Under the pieces are notes generated by a model. It was not told the DNA's origin, did not search any database, and saw nothing but the letters and a program-made list of their open reading frames with translations. A DNA stretch of 64,000 nucleotides from Akebia trifoliata. Its lineage: Eukaryota; Streptophyta; Magnoliopsida; Ranunculales; Lardizabalaceae. How positions within the stretch are numbered: position 1 is the first letter of the stretch; each line of letters starts with the position of its first letter. A program made the position numbers and the translations under genes. This document shows positions 1-11,553 of the stretch, piece by piece. The stretch lies in contig CM030706.1 in NCBI GenBank assembly GCA_017979445.1, positions 15,052,967-15,116,966 on the forward strand. Direction: 5' to 3'.

Positions 1-390
1 GTTCGAATTCGAGAAACGAGACTCCAACTTTTTGAATCAGAGAATGAATAGGCTTTTTGAAGTGCCTATAAACCTAAGTTCGAGTCCGAGAAACGAGACT
101 CCAACTTTTTGAATCATAGAATGAGTAGGTTTTTTGAAGTGCCTACAAACCTAAGTTCGAGTCCGAGAAACGAGACTCCAATTTTAATAGGATTGTTTAA
201 GTTCCTATAAACCTTAGCCAAAGTTCAAGAAACGAGACTCCAAATTTTTTGAATCATAGAACGAATTAACAGGATTGTTTAAGTTCCTTAGCCCGAGAAG
301 TGTGGCTACAATAGGCTCGAGTCTGATAAACGAGACTCAAATTTTTTCGAACTCTAAAAAAGAATTTTAAATAGGATTTAATGAAGTTCC
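1..390 (+). repeat. 77-bp tandem repeat in the 3' UTR of a truncated Ogre/Tat-like element
   Basis: The motif gagaaacgagactc recurs at 11, 88 and 165 (exact 77-bp spacing), then in degenerate form near 228 and 325. The units also share a tttttgaa...gtgcctacaaacctaagttcgagtc core. The array lies just upstream of a conserved 3' UTR block and a 3' LTR, which is where Ogre-type elements carry variable tandem repeats. It probably continues to the left of the window. The related element at 26860-42990 has a different array in the same place. Confidence 0.8.
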
Positions 391-808
391 TACATTGTTA
401 TTACTACAATTACCTCATTGTTCAACCTTGCCATGATTGCTTTCATTGCATAAATACATTTTAATTTTGAATCATTATTGTCAGTAAGAGAAGATCTCTA
501 GGACCTGACACATTTTTTCTCAGTTTCACACAACATCACACCATTGCACACACGTGCACTTTTTGTATTATCAAGGAGAATTTTTAAAATTCAAGGATCT
601 GACACTGTTAGTGAGAGCTCAAGCTCGAGGACCTGACAACATTTTTGTTTGGGGAGAGTTTTACCCTCAAGGATCCGAACGCCTCGACGAATTGTTAAAT
701 CAGACTGCAAAAGGAACTGTCACTAGCTTTGGCATTCAGATATCGCACTATCTACCGAAATAGATTTGCTATCTAGTTTGCTTCAACCCTCTGCCAAAGA
801 GGGACATC
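391..808 (+). other. Conserved 3' UTR and polypurine end of the truncated Ogre/Tat-like element
   Basis: About 556-808 is clearly similar to 41056-41300, the sequence just before the 3' LTR of the complete element. Both contain caaggatctgacactg, a ggatccgaacgcc block and a purine-rich ccaaa(g/a)agagg segment immediately before the LTR. A 69-codon frame covers 554-763, but the other copy breaks the same frame with a stop and a length change, so I read this as conserved noncoding 3' UTR rather than a gene. Confidence 0.7.
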
Positions 809-2546
809 TGTAGACACCTCATTTTTGCGTCCGCCTGATTAATCAACTCGTCAACCCGATCGCAACGGTTCCCAATGATGGGTGTTTATTCCAATGCTTT
901 ATTTTGTTATCAGATATGTTTCAGAAATTCGGATGAAGTATCTCGAACCGACAAAGCCTTAGAAATCACGCTACGCTAGGAAAATACGACTCTAGAAACA
1001 TAGAGATCATTATTTTACAGACAAAAATAACTTTCACGATAAAAATCACTAAAAAATGATCAAATTACCAAAATACCCCTAACATCAAAAGATCCCTAGA
1101 GCCTACGTTACGCTTAGGAAAACCCATTCAAACACATAAAATAACAAATCGAAACCAAATAAATCATTTAGCCAATTTTCACAGAATTTAACAAAATTAC
1201 GAAAATGCCCCTCATAAAGTCCACGATCATTTCACACAAAAAACTTCATAAATGATACAAACCAATATTTCCATTGAATTATTTACGAAAAATCGATTCT
1301 AAAACATCTTAGAACATCAAAAATCGACTTAAAACGCGAAAAATCCTTTCTGGGGTAAAATGGTAATTTCACAATTTTCATAATTAAAAATTTTGAAATT
1401 AATAAATAAAATATTAAATAATTAAATTGAAACATTAATGAAATTAATTTAAAATTTTGAACTAAAAAAATCGATCAATCAGGCTCTCAAGCAAAATTGT
1501 TGAGGGTTCCAAGATATTTTTTTAAGGGCCCCTCCATTTGGGGGTCCAAAGAATTAAAGATATAATAGAAGGGGGTTCTCCAAAAAATTAAAGTCAATCA
1601 AGCAAGACTAAAGTCAAGGTCTTAAAGTCAATCAAATAGGACTAAAGTCAAAATTAAAGTCAATTAAGTAAGACTAAAGTCAAGATATTAAAGTTAATCA
1701 ATTAAGACTAAAGTCAAAATCTTAAAGTCAATCAAATATGATCAAAAGTCAAAATCCTAATAGAGTTCCAATTAAATAATAACTCTATTTAATAGAGTTC
1801 TAACTAAAATATAACTCTACCTAAAATAATTTTAATTAAAATACAACTCTACATAAAACAATTATAACTAAAATACAACTCTAACTAAAAGAATTATAAT
1901 CAAAAACTAATTCTATCTAAATCAACCCTTAAAAAAATCTATAACTAGAGGTCCTCACACCCTATTTTCGTATCAAATGATAAGTCCTAAGAGAAGTAGG
2001 TCAAAAAGTCCCCCTATCCTCTCATAAACCCTAGTTTTGAAGTCCCAACTCCTTATAACACTCATACTTCGATTTTAGCTTGAAAAACACCTAGAAGCCC
2101 TTCAAAATCCCTCAAAATCCATAGAAAAAATTCGAAGAACCGAGATCTAAGAAAAAGATACCTTGCCTCGGAGATCAGAAATCAGATCCAGAGATAGAAC
2201 GAAGCGAGGAGTACTATACAAGGAGTTACTCAATCAGATCTGAGGGAACGATAAAGTTGTCTTCGGAAAGGTATAATTTCTTAATTTTTTCTTATTATCT
2301 AGGTTTTTTTAGCAATGTAATTTATTTGGGAAATTAGTAGAGACCAGCCTTGCCCGGGCGGGGTTGGTGCCTAACACCTTCCAACCCCGTAACGTGATCC
2401 CCGGACCCTTTTTTCTTTCATAGATTAGTAATGTTTGCATTTTTTAGAGTCAGTTTGGTTCCTAGACCGTAATAACTAGGTAGCGACTCCCAAACCTCAA
2501 GAGTCAAAAGCAAATCCACGCACCCTGCGGATCGAGGGCGCTTTCA
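809..2546 (+). mobile_element. 3' LTR (about 1.74 kb) of an Ogre/Tat-like element, rest of element off the left edge
   Basis: It begins tgtagacacc, ends gggcgctttca, and is similar along its length to the LTRs at 26860-28546 and 41301-42990. Because 3' UTR sequence precedes it, this is a 3' LTR and not a solo LTR. The five bases after it (caacc, 2547-2551) are the candidate target duplication, but the partner lies outside the window. The position equivalent to the TATA box of the other copies reads tataactag here (about 1940), so this copy has a damaged promoter. Confidence 0.92.
1588..1755 (+). repeat. Short tandem repeats inside the LTR U3 (about 30-37-bp units)
   Basis: About five degenerate units of the form aaagtcaatcaag(t)aagactaaagtcaa follow each other. 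The same array sits at equivalent positions in the other two LTRs (about 27638-27805 and 42084-42250). In LTRs such U3 arrays often lie upstream of the promoter; a regulatory role here is inference only. Confidence 0.75.
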
Positions 2547-2763
2547 CAACCCAATAACATTATCCCTGGATATCCGTTCACCAATTTACACACAACACAA
2601 TAATGTAAATTGCAAACATCACTCATTGATCGTATTTCTTACTTGCAGCCACGTGTCAATTCATAGAGCTTGCCATTTGTAGCACTACTACCACACCACT
2701 ATCCCAACTTATCACTGGTCCAGTTTGGCACGTGTACGGGGTATAACATCCCATCTTTTTTAA
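2547..2763. other. Unassigned spacer between two LTR elements
   Basis: No coding frame, LTR end or repeat recognised. It contains two cacgtgt motifs (about 2650 and 2731), but nothing supports a promoter. It may be old host sequence or decayed transposon. Confidence 0.4.
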
Positions 2764-4265
2764 TGTAAAATGCAGACATCACTCCTCAAGTGTGATTTTG
2801 ACATTTTACCGTTTCATCCACTTTTTTCCTTTTTTCAATTTTCGTAGTTCTTAATCTTTCGAAAAAAATATTCACTTTTTGATATTCATTAACTCAAATG
2901 AGTTCACTAAATATTAAATCATTTTTTTAACTATTAAATTTTTTTTTAATAACATTGAAAAATACAAAACTTAGATCAAAACGGGGTCCGAACGATGCAC
3001 AGGACCCAACTGACGGACATAAACCGGTTAAATATACTACCAACGTATAATTTGTTATAAAATACAATTAAACATATCAAATATGTAAGTTCTGGCAAGA
3101 ATTTGAAATAACAAAAAGAATTGTACAATCTTTAAACCAATATAAATTTTTGATAAAAATCCTAAATGTAGTTTTCTCAATCTACGGTTATCAATAGAAA
3201 TTGAGAGTACTTACAATCTTTGTGCGAAAGAATTGAAGAGCGTGCACAGAAATCGAGACCATCAATGAAGAAATCGAGGTAGATCAAAGTTTGAGGCGGC
3301 TGATTTTTGAATTTGACCCGATAGTTTCGAAGATCTCGATGCCGTCGTCCTTTCTCTCTTCTATGACGAAGGACAGTTTGACCTCAAAACAGACGAAATC
3401 TATGGTCGAAGTTTCGAAATCACCATATCACATACGATTGATTTTTTATGGTACGAGATGAAAAATAAGAGAAAACGAAAGAAAATTGGGTGGGTTTTGT
3501 AGAGAACGAGGTTATGGACGATTTTTTCCTTCTACGTCGAAGGTCGAAGACAGACCATTCGCGACGAATCGGAGTCTGAAGATTTGAAAAAAAAACTAAT
3601 TTTGTTAAAAATAAAATCGTGGCTGGTTTTGGATGAGTTGGAATGATGATGAATAGTAAAAAAAATTTAAAAATTTATTTATATAAATTTTTGGGACGAA
3701 ATCAATATTTTACCTATTGTTTCGTTTGACAATAACTTGACTATCCGAACTCTAAAAGTGATGAAATGAATACTCTATTTTATCTAATTTTTCATTTCAA
3801 ATCTTATGGTATGGTTCAATTTTATAAATTATGTCTCAACAAAAATTTACTTTTTCGGCCCGATGGGACCCTAAAATTGACGTAATTTTCATTTTTGACG
3901 ATAATTCGACTTTTTAAACTCCAAAAATTATAAGTAAATAGTTCATTTTCTATAATTTTTCATTACGACCCCAATGGTATAATCAAATTTTAAAAATTCT
4001 TTCTCTAGCAAAAAGTCATTATTTTAGCCTAGTTAGACTCGAAAATAGAAGATTTTACAATTTTCTGTTCAGACTCACATTTAAGCGTGCTTACAAGTTA
4101 AAGTATGTTTTTTGACCATTTTAAATCTAATGGTGAAGTCAGATTTCATTAAAAATGATCAGAATAAAATCCTACAATTTTACCCTAAGTCCACTTTTAG
4201 GATTTTCTCAAAATTTAACTATTTATTTTTTCTCGAGATACGAATCGAAAACTCGGGATTTTACA
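2764..4265 (-). mobile_element. Chromovirus-type LTR (solo or truncated), inverted
   Basis: Read on the minus strand it begins tgtaaaatcccgag at 4265 and is clearly similar to the LTR starting tgtaataccccaag at 57487. They share the segment taatgaaatctgacttcac and the following few hundred bases, including gagaaagaat and accattgggt. Its other end (2764-2820) matches, inverted, the segment about 61930-62000 of the LTR near the right edge. The bases at the two ends (tttaa and acatt) do not form a target duplication, so at least one end is probably truncated. No coding sequence accompanies it. Confidence 0.75.
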
Positions 4266-4749
4266 ACATTAATCTTTAAAGTCTAAACACATCAACTCAC
4301 ATGAAGTTTACAATTACTATGAAGAGTGCAATAGAACAAAAAATAGTGAAAGCTTTCATAAACCCTTCCATGCTAATACGGAGATCAATAAAGATGATGA
4401 AGCATTTTCTTTTCTTCGTCATATCTCCAAACATATACCAAGGTGGTCAATGAAGATGAAAATGACTTAGGGTTTGGGATAAAACTCGAAGGTACAAGAA
4501 AGTAATGAACAATAGTGTTTCATCTAACCTTATAAATAATAATCTTTCTAGAGTTTTCACGCAAAAACCGTGAAAAAAAAATATTTGTAACCCCAATTTT
4601 TGCAAAAACTAACATTATAAACCTTTTTACGATTTTTGTGTATTAACACAAAAAATTATATCTTTGTAATGTTATTTTATTTTAAACCTGATGTTAAAAA
4701 ATCTAATATGGAATTCCTTTTACTCCCCTCAATGTAGTAGTGAAATGAA
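4266..4749. other. Unassigned AT-rich sequence
   Basis: No recognisable reading frame or LTR feature. A small inverted motif (cacgcaaaaaccgtg, about 4559-4573) is visible but too short to interpret. Confidence 0.35.
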
Positions 4750-5170
4750 GTAATTTCTACTATTGGTTTATATAGACACATCTGATTGGCCATTCAGAAA
4801 TGAAATAGTTTAGACTGGTGGTTTATATAGATACATGTGATTGACCATCCTTGAGTCATACGAATGCCTTGTAAAATATCGTTGGTGTGTTGTTATATAT
4901 CTGATTTACCTTTCCAGGATCACATGATCATTTTTAAGAAAAACCATCATTATGTTATTACCTATTTGACTTGCCTTTCTAGAGTTACTCAAGTGTTTTT
5001 AATGAACAGCCTCCGTGTGTTGTTACATATTTGACTTGTTTTTTTAGAGTCACCCAATTATTTTTAAGAAACAACCTCTACATGTTGTTACATATTTAAC
5101 TTGCCTTACCAGAGTGACTTGAGTGTTTTTAAGAAATAGCCTTGATGTGTTGTTACATATCCGATTTGTG
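4750..5170. repeat. 65-bp minisatellite, about 4.5 regular units plus two diverged ones
   Basis: The anchor tgttgtta (tgttatta in one unit) recurs at 4888, 4953, 5018, 5083 and 5148, an exact 65-bp period five times. Units share a (t)acatatttgacttgcctt...agagt.actc.agtgtttttaagaaa core. Two more distant relatives with ggtttatataga begin near 4765 and 4820, a 55-bp spacing. No ORF spans the array. It is not flanked by recognisable LTR sequence, so its origin (host minisatellite or old transposon UTR) is unknown. Confidence 0.8.
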
Positions 5171-5616
5171 TGTGATAAGTATAAAGTGGTAAAAAAGCAT
5201 TCGTCTAGGGTTTATGAACAAATGAAACTGATTTGGTTCTTCTATTTTGCATTAAGTCCTTATGTTTTCTTTCTGGTATATGTGTAAGTTTACATAAAGA
5301 TTCATCATAAAGATGATTTAATTAGAGGCAGGGGTTTCTGATTGACCTAGTTTTTTACAGCACTGTTAACACTTCCAATATATTGCTCTTTGAGTAATTT
5401 TAGTTACCGTATTGATAGAGATCTTTAACACGAAACTTGTTTCCATGGTTCTATATCCTTCTTTAATTTCCTTTGCTTTTCCTAACTAAATCAACTTTTT
5501 TTTTGTGCCGATGTATTACGAACTAAGGATACAACCAACCCATTTAGAAATTCCAAAAAGAGATAAGAGTTTTGATTGCAGCTTCTTGTAGGGATCTCTA
5601 ACGATCTTGGTGCTTC
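5171..5616. other. Unassigned sequence before the Athila-like element
   Basis: No supported gene. The segment is AT-rich with short T tracts and ends in the target site of the element that starts at 5622. Confidence 0.35.
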
Positions 5617-5621
5617 TTATC

Positions 5622-6825
5622 TGATGAGTATCTCGAAACACTGAATTATACGCACATTTTCCAGACATTTATCTTTATTTTTGTCCTTATTTCTCTGTAT
5701 TTAGGTAATAATTATGATAAGCCTCAAAACATTATGTTGCATGTTAATTAGGTTTAATTATACATAAATAAATTCATTTACTAGATAAATCTAATTACGT
5801 GTGTTTCTTATGTAGAAAATCAACATTTTGGAATCAAAATCTCAAGGAAAAAGTATTTGGGCTCACTTTGGAATGCCCTAATCCTTAACTAATGTTCTCA
5901 TCTTTTGTTTTTTTTTTTTGTGCAAAGAAAAGTGGAGGCTACTTTTAGACTCTTCTACTCACATTTTTCTCTATAAATAGAGTTTCAATCTCTAGAGGCT
6001 CTTTTCATCCCCTTTTGGTACTCTTATCCAAGACTCCTTTAATCTAAGGCTCTTTGCCTCTTATCTTATTTTTGTATTTTTATCTTCTAGTTATTTTCTT
6101 TTGGCTAAATAGTCTTGTAAGAAGTAGAAGAAGAAGAATTTGTAAGTTTCTCCATAAAATGAAAAAAAGTTCATTCATCTCTTATCTTCTATCTCTTGCA
6201 ATGACATTAAGCTAAGCTCCCCTCCATTGGAGAGTGGAAAAGCCTAGAGCAAATTCTTATGTTATTTCTAATTTCATGCCTTTCTTTTATTTAAAATGCT
6301 TATGAGTTCTCTTTAAAATTTCTTATACCTTTTATTCTTAATATATATACCTTATGCTTATATTAGATCAAGATAAAGTATGCTTAAACTAGATAATTGG
6401 TAGTAGGAAGTTTTCAAAGAATTCTACTTTGCTTATGTCTCTCATTAGATTTCATTTGCTAAACTTTTCGATCTAAGGAGCTAACATCAAATCCTTATGA
6501 TTGAGTTATAAAAAGACTAGAGATTAAGAATTGCTTATCAACATATTCTAGGTAGATCCACTTCCAATGGTGTTTTAATTTCATAAGTTTAATTGCTTTT
6601 AACTTCATATACTTTAATTCATTTTCTAGCAACTTTAAATCTTCTCATAACTTCAAAAATACAAAGAAAAATAATTTTAATTTCTTTTGATTAATTCAAA
6701 TTTTATTCTCGTAGCTTAACTCTACTCCCCCTTTCTCTTGGGTTCGATACCCTACTTGTCCCACAAGTAAGGTAAAAGTAAGATTAGTATTAACTCTGAT
6801 GGGAAGAATAATGACAGTCTCATCA
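5622..6825 (+). repeat. 5' LTR of the Athila-like element
   Basis: Starts tgatgagta and ends tctcatca. It aligns end to end with 10336-11548. The near-end block cttgggttcgataccctacttg...cacaagtaagg is typical of Athila-type LTRs and reappears inverted in the minus-strand LTRs near 20500 and 47240. Confidence 0.93.
5972..5980 (+). promoter_or_regulatory. TATA box of the 5' Athila-like LTR
   Basis: tataaatag, conserved in the 3' LTR at 10699-10707 and followed in both by a similar pyrimidine-rich stretch. Position and conservation suggest the LTR core promoter. Confidence 0.65.
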
Positions 6826-6827
6826 GA

Positions 6828-6846
6828 ATTTTTGAATTGGTTGCCT
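6828..6846 (+). other. Degenerate primer binding site after the 5' LTR
   Basis: Directly after the LTR the sequence tttttgaattggttgcc lines up with the Athila-type PBS tttttggcgccgttgcc, matching in the flanking T run and in g-gttgcc but mutated in the centre. Similar PBS remnants of this lineage have been assigned to tRNA-Asp; here the match is too eroded to name the tRNA with certainty. Confidence 0.55.
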
Positions 6847-7166
6847 AAGTCAACTCAAACCGTCTTCACCCCGTCTAGCACGAGAGGTAATCCCGAAACA
6901 CCCACGCCTCTCTATGCTAGTGGATTACTCATTGCCTCTATGTGTTATTTTTCCAATTTGCACATACTTGAAATAGTTAATTAAGTAGTAAATAGGACCC
7001 CTCTCCTAAGGATGGCATGATAAGATAAGGATTAGAAGTCATTACCAATTCCTTGCTCTAATTAGGATAATCAACTCACTAGTCATCCAATAAAATTAAA
7101 TAAAATCAATTAGATTTGACTATAGGGCCCATGAGCTCAATAGGAGAAATTTCGCTTCAAGTTGTG

Positions 7167-7300
7167 CCAATTGCACTTCTTGGTCATCTTTTGTATCTAG
7201 TAAGATCTTGTCCTTTGAGGGATAGACTCAGTCTATTCAAGAAAGGAAGGTGATTTAAGAGTGCCCTTGCTTATGTATTGTGCACCACCTCCAATCTGGA
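7167..7300 (+). other. Leader module shared with the Ogre-like element and the inverted Athila-like element
   Basis: The block runs from ccaattgcacttcttggtca through a ggatagactc(a/g)gtctatt core to gcccttgc...attgtgcaccacct. Recognisable copies lie at 31191-31340 (plus) and 46175-46303 (minus). In all three it lies in the 5' leader upstream of the first ORF. Function unknown; conservation in an untranslated leader would suit a packaging or dimerisation signal, which is inference. Confidence 0.7.
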
Positions 7301-7439
7301 GATTCAAATGATTCAAAATTTACTTCATAGAATCGAGTTGAAATGTTAGTTGCGTTATTTCTACCCAGTTAGGAGCTGTCTAGTTTTAGGCAACCTATTT
7401 AGGTCCAATTTTTTCTTTTCGTGATTGTTTGATCGACTG

Positions 7440-8010
7440 TGTGATTTGCATTGTCATGGAGTTTAGTAGAGAATGTTGGATCCCATGAGTCCTATGTGAT
7501 AATTATGGTCATTTTCTCGAGTGTTGTCCGAGTCTACCCATGTTTCCTACTACGCAAGCCAATATGCATCATTCTCAAAATTCTTATCGAATGCCGACAC
7601 CTAGTTCGTTCGAACAACTATACCACATAGATAATTGGTTTCCCTCAGATACCATATCGTGTCAGAACGAGTTCACTTAAGGTATTCATTTTGGTAACCA
7701 TGAAGATTTTTATATGCACGACACCTCGATGATGAATCCAATCATAATTCTCCAACAATCCTATGATTTTCAACATTTCTCCGAATATAGAACTGTAGAG
7801 CCAGAGCAACATTCAATGACTCATTTTTGTCCTCCCCTCCATCTTCATCATTAGTGTCTTTGATGACTGATTTGTTAAATCAACAACAATAATTCATCCA
7901 CCAACAACAACAGGACATAAGTCAAGCCTTAGTCAATATAGGAACTCAATTGAGTCACCTAGTTTTATCTTTAGAAGAAGAAATTTTGATAAATGCGAAA
8001 ATGACGATAT
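7440..8010 (+). pseudogene. gag: Athila-like gag remnant (zinc-knuckle region and C-terminus)
   Basis: A frame around 7495-7680 encodes a CDNYGHFLECCPSL motif, matching CDNNDHLVECYPSL in the minus-strand Athila gag at 44904-45092. Both are followed by a similar S-F-(E/S)-Q-x-Y-H-x-D-N segment. Further on (7860-7960) a glutamine-rich stretch followed by an (I)GTQLSHL-like motif fits the usual gag C-terminus of this lineage. Frameshifts and stops interrupt it, and the N-terminal gag core is not recognisable. Confidence 0.75.
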
Positions 8011-8680
8011 CTCCATCCTAGAAAATCTACTATTCTTTTAAAATAACCTTAATGACCAGTTCTACTCTTTTGAAGATTTCGATGATTGTCCATCAATAAT
8101 TGATAATCCCATTTTAATTGAAGTTCAAATTCAAACCAATGAGGTTACAGTTCCAACCAAAGCAATGATAGAAGTACAATTAGGCCAGCTTACTGTGTTC
8201 TTAAAAAAAGAGAATAGTCAATTTTCAAATGAGATAACCCTCGAAAGCCAACCAATATGTCAATTTCTCAATGAGCTAACCAATTGTATAAATTTGACTA
8301 AGAAAAACTGATCCACCATCAGAAGAAATTGTTATTTAGGAAGAACCAAAGATGAACTCTAATTTATTAGTTACACCAATTCCGACTACTACTGATCTAA
8401 CCTCGTACCGCATCCAACCTATCTGTTCACAAGATTGTAAAGACCCTGCCTGTCTTACAACTTCGATTCTTTTAGGAAATACGATGGTTGAAAACTATTT
8501 CGAAAAGATGATGACGCTAAGAACTGAGGATAAACGAAGGATGTTGATCATTTTAAAACATCATTTCCATGTCCTAACGATGGTAAAAATATCTCTGCCT
8601 ATCATTTGGGGTGGGAAATCGATCGTCGTGTCCGTAAAATTAGATGCTAGGAAAATACCTAGGATTCGGACCTTTTGATA
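8010..8680 (+). pseudogene. Unidentified coding-like stretch where pol would be expected
   Basis: Two loosely linked frames can be read. One, about 8020-8310, is acidic and contains DDCPSIIDNP and a long stop-free run. The second, 8352-8678, is a 108-codon ORF starting MNSNLLVTPIP. Its C-terminal part (GKSIVVSVKLDARKI) resembles the end of an 82-codon frame at 43245-43493 (KKSIMVSIKFGDKKI) that precedes the same downstream noncoding block. I do not recognise a known domain. It may be element-specific coding sequence of the non-autonomous family or remnants of the end of pol. Confidence 0.4.
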
Positions 8681-10335
8681 GGTCTGGCTGAAGACGTTAA
8701 ACTTAGCGTTGCTTGGGAGGCAACCCATGTGCTTTTTTTTAATAAGTAGTGTAGTTAGGAAACAAGCTTTCTCAAAAAAAAAAAAAACTCCAACCCTAAT
8801 CCCTTTCTTATTCTCTTCCTCTTTAAGACAACTCTCAACCAAACCAATCAATTAGGGCTATTAGGACTGCAGACTGATCAGCAATTGTTGATTGAGTAAC
8901 AAAGATAGATGTTAGCCTTTATTATGGAGAAGAAGGCACAGGTCACTGAAAGTTCGGATTCAGATTAAGATGGATTTCATTATTAGATTAAAACATTTTT
9001 AGATTGTTTCTTAATTTTTAGGTAGGATTTTATTTATGCAAAACTATTTCGAAAATTATAATTGTTATAACTTTCAATCTTTTCAGATCAGTTGTAACAA
9101 GATTTTGCAATTAATGCTCAATCCGTTTCAGGTGTGATCTAACATTTTTCTCTCTTTCCTTACTACGTGTATATTGAGGACAATATTTCATTTAGGTTTG
9201 GGGGTATTAGATTAGCTCATAATTGCATTACATAGCATTCTAGTTTAGTTTCATGTTTTCAAAAAAAAAATTTCAAAAATATTTAACACTTTCGAAATAT
9301 TATTTTCAAAATCTTTGTATGTACTTTTACATATAAATTTTAAATATCTAGCTCATGTCCTACCTTTTGATCATAAGTTCTTTTTGGTTGTTCCTCATTA
9401 AGAAAATCATGAAAAAATTACTTTGAAAAATTCACTTTTGAATAAGTACTTGAAAAAATAAGATTTTATGGAACAAGAGTTGACCCTCTTCTTTGTTTAG
9501 AGTGTTAGGGGAAATCTAGTATAGTGAACTATGACTTCCTTGTCCTCTGGTTGACAGATTAGAAGAAAAACAGAACTGGGGTTAATATGATGTAGACAAT
9601 AATCATGGGATTAGACTAGATACTTTGAAAAAGACTACCTACTTTTTGTAAAAAGAACACCAAAAATGGTGAAGTATGAAAAAGTTGAGAAAATAAAAAA
9701 TAGAAATATGTGAAAAAGATCAAAATAAGGCAAAAACGTTATAACTGAAAAAGTACAAAAATGAAAAGAGTCCAATAAGACCAATTAGTTCAATAGGGTG
9801 AAAACCGTTAATGGTAAAAATATGAGTACACTGAAATATCACAGATAAAGTCCCTTAGAGGTATTAAAGTGAATATCCACACCTCTCACAATCTCAGACA
9901 AGATGCTTAGTTTAGAATTAGAACTTAGGTAGAACCGACCATTCTTAACAATTAGGAGGTGAAATTTTGTTCCTAGAAAAGATGTTATTTTAAAAAAGAA
10001 AAAAAAATAGAAAATCACATTAGCACTCAAGTTATCTTTGAAATTTTTTAAAATGAGGAATAAAAACTTAGAACTTTATTCAACCGTAAATGACCTTTGA
10101 CTGATTTGTGAAATATCATTATGTTCGCCTTACATACTTTGATTTTTATTTTAATATTTCTGTATAGTATTTAAATTTTGTGGGTTTATTCTCTACAAAC
10201 CCTCACGAGTCAAACTTGTCCACTAGGGTAACCTAGCGATTCAAGGGCTTGCTGCATTCGCTAAATACAGTTGAGGTGCCTATGAAAGTGGTAGTTTTAT
10301 TTTTTAGGCCTAGAAAAAAGGTAAGTTTTAGGGTG
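8681..10335 (+). other. 3' noncoding region of the Athila-like element
   Basis: It holds blocks typical of Athila internal 3' regions: gttaaacttagcgttgcttg ggaggcaaccca (8695-8727), a ttgaggacaatattt...ggtttgggggta block (9175-9209), and cccttagaggtattaaagtg (9850-9869). The same three blocks occur in the same order at 43490-44480. Small frames on both strands here are not conserved between the two copies. Confidence 0.7.
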
Positions 10336-11548
10336 TGATGAGTATCTCAAAACACTGAATTATACGTACATTTCCCGGATATTTATCTTTATTTTTATCC
10401 CTATTTCTCTGTATTAAGGTAATAATTATGACAAGCCTCAAAACATTATGTTGCATGTTAATTAGACTTAATTATACATAAATAAATTCATTTACTAGAT
10501 AAATCTAATTACGTGTGTTTCTTGTGCAGAAAATCAATATTTTGAAAATAAAATCTCAACACAAAAGCATTTGGGCCCACTTTGAAATGCCCTAATCTTT
10601 TGGAATGCCCCAATCCTTAACTCATGTTCTCATCTTTTATCTTTTTGTGCAAAGAAAAGTAGAGGCTACTTTTAGACTCTTCTACACATATTTTTCTCTA
10701 TAAATAGAGCTTCAATCTCTAGAGGCTCTCTCCATCCCCTCTTGGTTCTCTTATCCAAGATTCCTTTAATGTAAGGCTCTTAGCTTATTCTCTTATTTTT
10801 TATATTTTTATCTTCTAGTTATTTTCTTTTGGCTAAATAGTCTTGTAAGAAGTAGAAGAAGAAGAATTTGTAATTTCTCCATGAATGAAGAAAAGTTCTT
10901 TCATCTCTTATCTTCCCTCTTTTGCAATGACATTAGACTAAGCTCTCCTCCATTGGAGAGTGGAAAAGCCTAGAGCAAGTTCTTGTATTGTTTTTAATTT
11001 CATGTTTTTCTTTCATTTAAAATGTTTATGAGTTCCCTTTAAAATTTTTGCACATTTTATTCTTAATATAGATATTTTTTGCTTAGATTAAATCAAGATA
11101 AAGTATGCTTAAACTAGATAATTGATAGTAGAAAGTTTTCAAAGAATTCTACTTTGTTTATATCTCTCATTTGATTTCATTTGCTAAACTTTCCGATCTA
11201 AAGAGCTAACACCAAGCCCTTACGATTGAGTTATAAAAAGGCTAGAGATTAGGAATTACTCATCAACATGTTCTAGGTAGATCTACCTCCAATAGTGTTT
11301 TAATTTTATAAGTTTAATTACTTTTAACTTCATTACTTTAGTTCATTCTCTAACAACTTTAAATCTTCTTATAACTTCAAAAATACAAAGAAAAATAATT
11401 TTAATATCTTTTGATTAATTCAAATTTTATTCTCTTAGCTTAACTCTACTCCTCCTTTCTCTTGGGTTCGATCCCCTACTTGCCCACAAGTAAGGTAAAA
11501 GTAAGATTAGTATTAACTCCGGTGGGAAAAACAACGATAGTCTCATCA
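10336..11548 (+). repeat. 3' LTR of the Athila-like element
   Basis: Direct repeat of 5622-6825, starting tgatgagtatctc and ending tctcatca, followed by the target duplication ttatc. The 96-codon frame at 11462-11752 starts inside this LTR and crosses the element boundary into flanking DNA, so it is not a gene. Confidence 0.93.
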
Positions 11549-11553
11549 TTATC

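Larger units (their letters stand above)
5622..11548 (+). mobile_element. Complete non-autonomous Athila-like Ty3/gypsy element (5.9 kb) with TSD TTATC
   Basis: Two direct repeats of about 1.2 kb (5622-6825 and 10336-11548), both starting tgatgagtatctc and ending gtctcatca, flank a 3.5-kb interior. The 5-bp sequence ttatc occurs immediately outside both ends (5617-5621 and 11549-11553), a perfect target duplication. The interior has a degenerate PBS, a gag remnant and the typical Athila 3' noncoding region. It lacks protease, RT, RNase H and integrase, so mobilisation would need proteins from elsewhere. Confidence 0.93.

Noticed and set aside
554..763. 69-codon ORF before the first Ogre-like LTR
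   Set aside because: The homologous segment at 41060-41270 keeps the DNA similarity but not the frame.
2547..2763. G-box-like cacgtg motifs as a host promoter
   Set aside because: No gene lies downstream on either strand; two short motifs are not sufficient.
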